Assembly (NCBI GenBank): GCA_900660155.1
Contig: CABFPE010000233.1
Span: forward strand, 337,303-401,302
DNA length: 64,000 nucleotides
Direction of reading: 5' to 3'
Origin: Hofstenia miamia
Taxonomy: Eukaryota; Xenacoelomorpha; Acoela; Hofsteniidae
Shown here: positions 55,010-64,000 of the stretch, piece after piece
Layout of the letters: the number at the start of each line of letters is the position of its first letter
Numbering within the stretch: position 1 is the stretch's first letter
Notes under the pieces: generated by a model
What the model was told of the DNA's origin: nothing
Databases searched by the model: none
What the model saw: only the letters and a program-made list of their open reading frames with translations
Translations under genes and position numbers: made by a program

Positions 55010-57870
55010 GACAAGTATCGTAGGCGTGTAGAAATTTTGGTATGTAGTAATAAATCGTTGCGCTAAGCCCAAAAAAGAATCTCGCCCAGTACAACAAGTG
55101 CGTAGTCAGACTTTTGTTTTAGAGGCCTATTCCCATTAAACGAAATCTTAACAACCTTTAACCTAGTGTGGTCCACGTGGAATGATTAACCATACAATAA
55201 CGTAAGGTATATTAGGTAAACATTGTTTATTGTAAACTACAAAGCTGCTACTAAATTCTACTGCATCACATCCAAATCCTTGTTAAGAACTTTGCTCAAA
55301 TGTAATGATGCAACCTTATACGTTTGTTGCATTATGATAACGTATTTTTTCAATAATTGATAAAATATTATCGATATGCGATGATCGCGCGCAATTCTTT
55401 GAAATAAATTTATTTTCGTAAATACTTCCATACATGAGCAGTATTTATTTTTTATAATAATTTTGAGAATAGTTGAGTAATTAAATTGTCCGATAATTTG
55501 TATTTCACGTGGATAGTACTGTTTATTCAAACTGAAATTTAGCATCATTGAATTTTTGGCAATTCGTTATCTGTTATGGATTGATTAAAAGGTAAAACTA
55601 TGTGCTTACCTTATATGTATAAGTCGTTTATTTTAATGAAGTATGGTAGAGCATATCATTTCGGCAACAATGCTTTTCAAATCTTCATATGTTTATAGAT
55701 AAGATTTTTGATTTCTTTTTAATTTTCTGAATCTAGACTCGTAGTGCATCGCTGTTAGTTTTTGATATTATTCCATATATTTTAGAATATCCAAATATAA
55801 ATTTTATAGCCCATGAGATGAAAAGCGTACTTTAACTTTTTCTCGATAACCAGGCGGACTTCTCAAACCCATTGAGACAGAGCTTGTGCTCTCTATCTTG
55901 TCGTGCTTTCAGTTTTTGTGTTATAAGCGTTTAAAAATTTGTTCAGGATAAAGAAGTTTTATGAAAAGCCCTTTCATAATTAATATTATATAAATTCTGT
56001 TTTGATAGTTGGGAAATTACTTTCAATTTCTAATAACTTGTAATCGGTGTAATATATAAAGCATTCGGTGCATTTTAACATGAAGAGAAAAATTTATTGA
56101 CTTGCATATGTTTTTATAGGAACAAATCAAAATAATGCTCTCTAGTACAAAAACGCCCTATGTGAATTTTTTGCATTAATGACAATACAGAAAGATGTTT
56201 TATCATTATATATTCAAAATTTTTAAAACAGATTGCTAATTTCTTAGATAATAAACAGCAATATGTCTTAACTTCATCATATTCAATGAGTTTTAACAAC
56301 TGCCCTGTCTGTGCAATAAGTCATTTTTCCATATAATGATCAATTTAATATACAAAAATGGCAGTATATATAGCAGCTAGCTCTTTGCTGACTGAAATAA
56401 TATGAGACAACTTAACTTTTATAGGAGAAACCTTTAAATAGGATAATTAAATAGCTAGAATAAATCCATAAAAATCAAGGATAAGAGTGGTATGCATCCA
56501 TAATTATAACTTATATAAATTGAAACTAGTATTATACATGAAGTTTGTAGGCTGCAAACAAAAGCTTTCTTTACTGTTAATAATGATGTATTTATTTATG
56601 TCGTTTTCCGATGAAGGGAAAGAAAATTACTATTGAAAATAGAGCTGTAGTTAAAGTAGGACATTAAATAATTAGGGTAATGCACATTCATAATGTCATA
56701 ACAAAATTATTCATATTAAAATTTAATGTATTCAGGTAACACGCAAATGGATGGATTTTAATTTTAGGATGTTAAAAGATTTGACCTTATAACTAAGGCT
56801 ATTACAACAGAAAATTTCTGGTATAACTATACACTAGTGGAAAGTACTATCAAATATTATAAGAAAATGTAAAGAGCGTGAAACGAGTGTTATTTTTTAT
56901 ACAGGTCCGGTTAAAGTGTTTACTGATTTTTTCAATATGTTAAGGTTACCGATAAGATTTCAACACATCTGCAGTGTTTTATGAATAGGTTTAATATGTA
57001 GTATACATATAAATAGTTTGTGAATACTTACTAAGGATGACGTTTACTCAAAAGAAATACATGAGAAAAATTATTACTCAATTCATGTAAGTAAGATAGT
57101 GAAGAAATTGTTTAAATAAGTTGTGTTCAACACGCCATATGAACACTACACGAATTTTAAGATTAACATTTCAATAATTTAAACTTAACTCAAATTGGAC
57201 TTATTTTTTAAAATGCTAAAGTTAAGCATTATTCCCTGTTCATGCTCCGTCTGAGATGAATCAATTTTGGAATTTGTCTAATTACGATGGGTTGATAATT
57301 CATTGCCTTCTATTTACATTTAAAAATTCAGTATTCTCTTAATTTTTTATTTGAGTTGGGGTAGTGTGTGTGCGTGTGCGTATGCTACAAGGTTTACACC
57401 CTGCAATGAACCCAGGTTCTCGGAAACTACTATATATATATTTATATGGAATTTGATGTATGTCTTCTCAAAGCAAAACAGACGCACATACGTGTAGGCA
57501 ATGGGCTGTTTTTTCAAAATTTGGTTTCAGAAAAAGGATGCAGGTGATAACTAATATCTTGGTTTTTGTCTGGGCACCAGGGGTCATGAAAAAATTATTG
57601 GCGTTCAATAAATTGCAATTAATTGGTATCAATTAATTGATTGAAGAAATTTTCCAGCTACGATTAATTTATTGGCAGGAGCCATAATTGATTGAACGAG
57701 GTTCAATAAATTTTTTATTATCTCTACTGGGCACACTGAAAAGCAATTATATTTCATACAAATTTTTATACCGGCTCATTTCATTTACTATATATTTCCA
57801 ATTTACAAGACGATATTTTGTTAACAATACAAATTACACTTTAGTGGGTGTTTGTGTAATTATAATAAAT
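55010..57870. other. AT-rich DNA, no gene seen
   Basis: No exon, repeat or RNA gene recognised in 2.9 kb. Confidence 0.4.
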
Positions 57871-57880
57871 TAAAGGTGAA

Positions 57881-58276
57881 CAGGGACTCGAGAACGATTT
57901 GAATGTTGGGGGGGGGCATCCTACGAACTGAAGTAGATCCATTTTCAATTTTTTAAATATAACCTTTTGAATCTGCATATTTTTCGATGTTTTCGTAATA
58001 TAATATAATTCATTATCTTACTCTCATTTTTGGAAAAATTCCTATCAGTTTCATTTAAATTGTATGTTGCTTATATTATGTTATATAGGTATAAAAATAA
58101 GTACAGTTTGTAATATGTGCCTTGTGCAATTCTAATTATATTTAAGTTATTGCAGTTAGAGTTCAAAAAAATTAATTTCTTAAGTTAAATTTTGGGGGCA
58201 AAACATATATCTTGCTCTGAAGGATTATTGTTAGGGGGCCAGCTGCTCCTTTTGCCCCCTACTTCTCGTGCCCTTG
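57881..58276. mobile_element. hAT-type MITE (CAGGGACTCGAGAA ends)
   Basis: A 396-bp element with ends CAGGGACTCGAGAA and TTCTCGTGCCCTTG, flanked by an 8-bp duplication AAGGTGAA / AAGATGAA (one mismatch) at 57873-57880 and 58277-58284. GGGGG runs inside one end face CCCCC near the other. Non-coding. Confidence 0.85.
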
Positions 58277-58825
58277 AAGATGAATAAATACAATGTAATT
58301 TAGTTACACCCTCCTCTTTTCGACACATGTATATATGGTTGTTTGTTCAGAAACTAGAAATCAATTTCAAAACACGTTTCTTAACATTCGATATTTTCAA
58401 ATGGAATGTCGAAATTCAGTCTACTTTATCACAGTGTGCATGCATTGCTATTAGTTCCTCCTAAATCATTTAGAATCTGCTTTGTGTAGTTATTGTGTAG
58501 GCTACCATTGAAATATCACTAACGTAAACTTTAACGTTTCTACAATTTCTAAGCTAATTCTTATAGGGTCTTCCCTACCGATTGAAGAACTAAAACAAAA
58601 GTGTTCTAACCAGACTTAACAGGGTTGTGAAAAAAATATATTGCAATATTTATAATAAATACATTTATTTTGTAGGTCAAAAAAGTTGCTTTGCGGTGAG
58701 AACACTCTACAAATTACTAATACTCGGCGATTTCAGTTTTTTAGCTTAACTATCATCGGTATTAGTAAATCTTTGTTCAAGAGAAAAATGTTTTCAAAAG
58801 ATAATATAGTTCTTTTTCATATTAA

Positions 58826-58828
<3 letters not shown>

Positions 58829-58858
<30 letters not shown>
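58829..58858. repeat. (TA)n microsatellite
   Basis: Alternating TA tract. Confidence 0.9.
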
Positions 58859-58861
<3 letters not shown>

Positions 58862-59242
58862 GCCAAAAATAGAATTTATATTATATTTTTCAAAAACCTC
58901 AGCCTTAATAATGGCTGCGTAGAAAATTGTTTTAGATATAAATGTGAAAATTTCTACCACCTACCGTAATAGAAATTCCTATGTACACCACTGGCCTTGT
59001 GGAATAAAAAAGTAAATGCTGTCTACAATTTTAGAATTTTTCGCATTTTTAAGTAATTTCCAAATAAATTATTTATTTAATTCCTAGCGGATTCTCTCCT
59101 TGTCTTTAATAAATGATTCTTTATCTCTTCCACAGCCACATACACGCATATGCATATACATGCAAAATACAAAAAATTCATACTTCTCAACAGAACATAT
59201 AATTTGAAAATAATTAGATTTGAGGTGTTCTTCTTTCTTAAC

Positions 59243-59572
59243 CAGACTTGTCAACGAGCCGACATTTCCAAGCTCGGCTCGGCCCGTTTAAATTTTGTGT
59301 AAGTTCGGTTCCGCTCGGCTCCCCACATAAAACTTTGAACAAGGCTCGTTTTAGCCCGGTATTTTTTTAAAATATTGTGCTCAAAGAATTTTTTACACAG
59401 CTCTTCCTATTATTTAATAAACATTTCTTAAATAAGAGTATAGGAAAGGCATACTTACTGCAAAAAATAAGAAAAATCTCCATAATCAAATTAACAAGCA
59501 GAACTATAAACTTGCTTTGCTAAAATAAGCTCGTTTTGGGCTCAAGCTCGGCTCGGCTCGTTGACAAGTCTG
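59243..59572. mobile_element. hAT-type MITE (CAGACTTGTCAACGAGCC ends)
   Basis: A 330-bp element with inverted ends CAGACTTGTCAACGAGCC and GGCTCGTTGACAAGTCTG, flanked by an 8-bp duplication TTCTTAAC / GTCTTAAC at 59235-59242 and 59573-59580. Subterminal GCTCGGCTCGG repeats are present on both sides. Sits about 270 bases upstream of the MOB1 exon. Confidence 0.9.
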
Positions 59573-59851
59573 GTCTTAACGCTATGCTCCTACGTGAATT
59601 CACGTAGAATCTAACAAATTTTGATATTAAAAAAATTAATTTACTGATTGCATTATACTTATTATATTGAGAAACAATTGTATTCCTGTATTTGATAATT
59701 TATTTGTGTAAAGTGTACCCTTGTTTGTAGTCCATGTGAAGTACTGCAGTAAACGTATTTACTATGTAGATGACTCATTTCAGTTCTCATCGTTTGTGAA
59801 ATTGAGAAATATTTGTTTATTTACTAATCGCATACCTCATTTTAGATCGTT

Positions 59852-60116
59852 ATGATAAATTTATTTGGTCGCAATAACAAAACATTCAAACCAAAGAAGG
59901 ACATCCCGCCAGGCTCACGACACCACGATCTGATGAACTACCGAGCTGAGACACTTGGAACTGGAAACCTGCGCAATGCCGTATCCCTACCCAACGGAGA
60001 AATTCTAGAGGAATGGGTGGCTTTGAACATATTGGACTTTTATAATCAGATTTCCATGCTCTATGGAACCATTATGGATTACTGCACTGAACAAACTTGC
60101 CCAAAAATGACCGCCG
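59852..60116 (+). CDS. MOB1: MOB kinase activator 1, first coding exon
   Basis: 88 codons plus one base, ending at donor GCCG|GTACGA. The peptide starts MINLFGRNNKTFKPKKDIPP (human MOB1A starts MSFLFSSRSSKTFKPKKNIP), then LGTGNLRNAVSLPNGE, EEWVALNILDFYNQISMLYG and TIMDYCTEQTCPKMTAG. It collinearly matches MOB1 residues 1-about 90, including the first two zinc-binding Cys (C..TC.). MOB1 binds and activates LATS/NDR kinases in the Hippo and mitotic-exit pathways. The next exon (PRYEYHWADG..) and the rest are not found in 60117-60662 or 61663-64000, so they are in the 1-kb gap or beyond the window. The start Met aligns with the family start. An acceptor (TTTTAG, 59840-59845) lies only 6 bases upstream, implying a cis- or trans-spliced leader. 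The frame continues 11 codons into the intron before a stop. Confidence 0.92.
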
Positions 60117-60662
60117 GTACGATTTCATCCACATTGGATACTCAACTTTGACAAATATTTATGTAGTGCATATATTTAGTATTATTTCTAACCACGTGAC
60201 AACATAATCAAACGACATTTTGCAAATGGAATTCATCCGTTTTACAGCTCGTCTGAAGTCAAATATATGTAAAGCGCTTTATGCCAAACAGTCTTCCATT
60301 ATCATTTATTGTTTAAAATTTTAAATTTTCTAATTTTCTGTTTTAAATTTTTAGTACAAGAATTTGTCGGTAGTAAAATACTGGTTGAAATGACGTCATG
60401 AAACGATTATTTAACCTAAGCCTTTCATTCAAGACTTAAAAAAATCAAAGACATGATCCAATGATGCATTTCAATGGTCGGGTGCGCGATTAGGGTTAGA
60501 GTTTAATAATCATTTATGACACCAGCCCAACTGGGTGGTACCTTAAAGTGAAAAGGTCTAAAATACTAACATATAGGCATGTTGCAATAAACAATTTCTA
60601 TTTACAAATTTAAACATTTGTTTGTTTTTAATGTAATTCATTAATTGACGCCCATTGCAATA

Positions 60663-61662
60663 NNNNNNNNNNNNNNNNNNNNNNNNNNNNNNNNNNNNNN
60701 NNNNNNNNNNNNNNNNNNNNNNNNNNNNNNNNNNNNNNNNNNNNNNNNNNNNNNNNNNNNNNNNNNNNNNNNNNNNNNNNNNNNNNNNNNNNNNNNNNNN
60801 NNNNNNNNNNNNNNNNNNNNNNNNNNNNNNNNNNNNNNNNNNNNNNNNNNNNNNNNNNNNNNNNNNNNNNNNNNNNNNNNNNNNNNNNNNNNNNNNNNNN
60901 NNNNNNNNNNNNNNNNNNNNNNNNNNNNNNNNNNNNNNNNNNNNNNNNNNNNNNNNNNNNNNNNNNNNNNNNNNNNNNNNNNNNNNNNNNNNNNNNNNNN
61001 NNNNNNNNNNNNNNNNNNNNNNNNNNNNNNNNNNNNNNNNNNNNNNNNNNNNNNNNNNNNNNNNNNNNNNNNNNNNNNNNNNNNNNNNNNNNNNNNNNNN
61101 NNNNNNNNNNNNNNNNNNNNNNNNNNNNNNNNNNNNNNNNNNNNNNNNNNNNNNNNNNNNNNNNNNNNNNNNNNNNNNNNNNNNNNNNNNNNNNNNNNNN
61201 NNNNNNNNNNNNNNNNNNNNNNNNNNNNNNNNNNNNNNNNNNNNNNNNNNNNNNNNNNNNNNNNNNNNNNNNNNNNNNNNNNNNNNNNNNNNNNNNNNNN
61301 NNNNNNNNNNNNNNNNNNNNNNNNNNNNNNNNNNNNNNNNNNNNNNNNNNNNNNNNNNNNNNNNNNNNNNNNNNNNNNNNNNNNNNNNNNNNNNNNNNNN
61401 NNNNNNNNNNNNNNNNNNNNNNNNNNNNNNNNNNNNNNNNNNNNNNNNNNNNNNNNNNNNNNNNNNNNNNNNNNNNNNNNNNNNNNNNNNNNNNNNNNNN
61501 NNNNNNNNNNNNNNNNNNNNNNNNNNNNNNNNNNNNNNNNNNNNNNNNNNNNNNNNNNNNNNNNNNNNNNNNNNNNNNNNNNNNNNNNNNNNNNNNNNNN
61601 NNNNNNNNNNNNNNNNNNNNNNNNNNNNNNNNNNNNNNNNNNNNNNNNNNNNNNNNNNNNNN
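60663..61662. other. Assembly gap, exactly 1000 N
   Basis: A round-number N run marks a scaffold gap of unknown true size, within or after MOB1 intron 1. It is followed at about 61690-61720 by GGGGGG and CCCCCC runs like those in the MITEs here. Confidence 0.99.
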
Positions 61663-61719
61663 CGAATTTCGTTAAGAAATGAGCATTCTAGACAGGGGGG
61701 GGGGAATTTGCCCCCCAAC

Positions 61720-63030
61720 TGTTTAACGTACATAAAAAAGCCCAACTGGAATAGGGTTAAAACTAATTTCTGTAAATAATAGGATTAGTGAACCATACTC
61801 AAAACAAGTCCATTTAGCTAAACTGTCGGCTTTTTTAAACATTGTGTGCTATCCATTCAAATGTAAACAAAGTTTTCGAAAAGTTTTGGATTTTTCTTCC
61901 ACTTACATGTAGATTATCCGTTTGACTTATAAGTATGTATTTAAGTACTTTTTTCAATTGGAGCTTATTGCTCATTTAAATGTACATATTGCGTACAGAT
62001 GAAGGACCTCGTAAATGACATTTTTTCCCACTACAGTAGAAGTAATAGAGTTTTTTACAAAATCATGGTGATATCGAGGTATTACTTTAATCTCATTCAC
62101 TTTCGTAATGTAGAGTAAACTTAATTGGATCTTGGAGTATTCGTCGTACGCCACTAGAATTTAAAGTAAAGTAGGCTCATTGTTTTAGAGACAAATAATT
62201 AATTACAATAAAAATATTATAATACTTTACGTTAGTATCATGTTTGCTAATGGCATTGAATAATTTCATTCGAGTCACAAAACATGACTCTGCGACCTAT
62301 TTAAAACTGTCACTCGGTGACCCCGTTGTTGTCTCGGTTGACAAAATGATACCTCTGCGTTATCTCCACCACTCAAATAATTCTTATAATATGCCAGTTG
62401 ACCAATATAGTAAATATATTCAGTGGCATAGCATTGAAAATTTTTTACCAGGGGCCATCAGATATATAATATTCATAAAAGATTTTTAAACGTAACATTA
62501 ATTTCATTTTTATTTAACATTATTTTATGTACACCTACGTATATTTTGCAATGTTAAATCAAGATATCTATGGCTATACCAATGACGTCTGAATTATTTT
62601 CATAATTATGCAAATAATGCAGACGTCCTTGGACTATACAATATGTATATTTTCTACTTGGCCACTTCAGTTCAGTGGGCACATTTTGCTGCTTACCGAA
62701 GAAATTACTCTTAATAACTGTGAGTATCCCGATATTGTTTCAAACAGAGAATTCTGATCTATTAAAGCTGGCAATGAAGATGTTATCCATAACTAGGAAA
62801 GTAATAAAATTTCATTCTGAAGTAATTAGGTTTGGAGTTAGGGTTTTGGTAACGCAAAAGTATCGACGAAAATTGAAGTAAACACAATTGTCAAGCAGAA
62901 GATGAAATTTTTGATTTCAAATCATTTTTGTTTAATAACCATGCCGACTATGGATTGTGATTTCTAAATTGCTGGGTATAAATCTCTTGCTTTTTGTTCT
63001 CGCCCTTTTGCCGTTTTTGGCATAGTGTCA
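61720..63030. other. AT-rich DNA, no exon recognised
   Basis: May be MOB1 intron. Contains a 17-base imperfect palindrome at about 62585-62628 (GACGTCTGAATTATTTT facing CAAATAATGCAGACGTC). Otherwise nothing supported. Confidence 0.35.
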
Positions 63031-63038
63031 GGTTGGAG

Positions 63039-63510
63039 CCGGGATCCAACATGATTAATCGTCAACGCGATTAATCGAGATTAATCGTAAACAGCGTGCT
63101 TATGCATTCAGTTAAGTGGGGTCATTTTCTGTTTGATCTTATCTATGGCCACTATTCTTGTGTCATATGTTTTACAAAAGAAAACCTCAACACCGGACAT
63201 AGAAGAGGAGCGTGATGATTAGGCATCTAAAATACTAGGAAGCGTCGGATGTCGCTGACTTCTAATCAGGTTGAGAGAATGTTCAGCAAAGCTCTATCTG
63301 ATTACCAAATCGTTTATTACCCCTCAACTTAGAGATCCAAATTTCTTCACCCTAACAAGCACATGTGGAGTAAAATGACTTCAGGAAATAATCTCAAATA
63401 ACAATAATAGTTGAAATTTTCTATTTTGAATATCTTTCAATTGATATATTGTATTTTGAATATTTTTAATCAGAAGTAGATTAATCGCGATTAAAATCTA
63501 ACGATCCCTG
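63039..63510. mobile_element. hAT-like element with degraded transposase traces
   Basis: A 472-bp element between perfect 8-bp duplications GGTTGGAG at 63031-63038 and 63511-63518. The inverted ends are CCGGGATC..TTAATCG and CGATTAA..CGATCCCTG, rich in GATTAATCG. Inside, plus-strand traces such as ITPQLRDPNFFTL may derive from a hAT transposase (LDPRFK-like block), but they are short and broken. Confidence 0.75.
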
Positions 63511-63869
63511 GGTTGGAGACTGTGTGTGTTTATACACGGGATAATCAAGTAACCCCGATAAGCATACAAAAGTGCTTTGTGTACAAAAGCACCTTAAAAA
63601 TGAAAAATGATTTAAATTTCAAGCAAAAGTTAATTTCTCTCCAAATTTAACTTTTTCATGATTATATAGCATACCACTTATATTTATTTTATGAAAGTTA
63701 TGACATACTTTCTCAGTCATTTTATTGAGTTCCCTTGCCCTCATCAAACCGTAGCAAAACACCTCTGCTTGAAAGGTGTGTAAATAGCATCTACATTTAA
63801 AGCTTACCCAGTTTTAATATTATATAATTATTTGAATTAATGAGTTGTATTTAGCTACAATCAATCTTA

Positions 63870-64000
63870 AGGTGTGTTCCACTATCGACTTTTATCAGCA
63901 GGTTTTAGTCGAAAATGCAATTACTATCGTTCACATTGGCGATTTTTTATCAGAAAAAGTGGAGTTGAAATAGCGTTCAGACTATCCATTTTTATCAGAT
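63870..64000. mobile_element. Harbinger-like MITE, inverted copy cut by the window end
   Basis: Begins after TTA with AGGTGTGTTCCACTATCGAC and matches the reverse complement of 41721 down to about 41590, with scattered differences. This is therefore an independent insertion of the same family as 41263-41721. It continues beyond the window. Confidence 0.8.

Noticed and set aside
60558-61779. Long open frames across the N run
   Set aside because: They exist only because unknown bases contain no stop codons; they are not genes.

Overview
This is a 64-kb piece of an AT-rich invertebrate animal genome. Three host genes can be identified by their protein sequence, all conserved in animals: a TRPM-family cation channel (minus strand, N-terminal part only), RBBP4/Caf1-55 (minus strand, complete, six coding exons) and MOB1 (plus strand, first coding exon only). 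Introns have ordinary GT..AG borders and coding exons are short. I cannot name the species. A marine invertebrate, possibly a tunicate or another deuterostome, fits the general look, but this is weak inference. The window is a draft assembly: it has one 1000-base N gap (60663-61662) and several single-base n joins (22558, 36046, 36248, 37363, 39816, 40270, 42766, 45039). Most of these are flanked by repeated copies of the same sequence.

Layout. 1-9 kb: four exons of a TRPM gene, whose introns hold two copies of one hAT-type MITE and a decayed hAT transposase. 9.5-14.6 kb: a Penelope-like element (RT at 13.8-12.6 kb, GIY-YIG at 9.9-9.6 kb) with a LINE lying between its halves, then a second LINE on the other strand. 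16-18.5 kb: small Tc1, LINE and LTR remnants. 20.0-20.2 kb: one isolated exon that looks like a later part of a TRPM protein. 20.9-23.3 kb: a hAT MITE and a LINE. 25.1-29.8 kb: RBBP4. 31.8-34.4 kb: a striking non-coding fold-back element built of nested palindromes. 34.5-39.8 kb: a CR1-like LINE with an esterase-type ORF1 and a 2A-like motif in front of its endonuclease. 40-46.4 kb: stacked LINE, mariner, Harbinger-like MITE and Ty3/gypsy fossil pieces, much of it present twice around an n. 47.4-48.3 kb: a short element with terminal repeats. 48.6-54.3 kb: three more LINE remnants. 54.8-59.6 kb: mostly unique AT-rich DNA with three MITEs. 59.8 kb to the end: the MOB1 exon, the gap, a hAT-like element and the edge of another Harbinger-like MITE.

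The three genes do not form an operon or pathway. RBBP4 is a histone-binding chromatin subunit, MOB1 a Hippo/NDR kinase co-activator and TRPM a membrane channel. The most unusual structures are the fold-back element at 31.8-34.4 kb, the 2A-bearing LINE, the out-of-order TRPM-like exon at 20 kb, and the very short leaders with unpaired splice acceptors in front of RBBP4 and MOB1. I saw no convincing tRNA, rRNA or CRISPR array, and no new multi-gene system.
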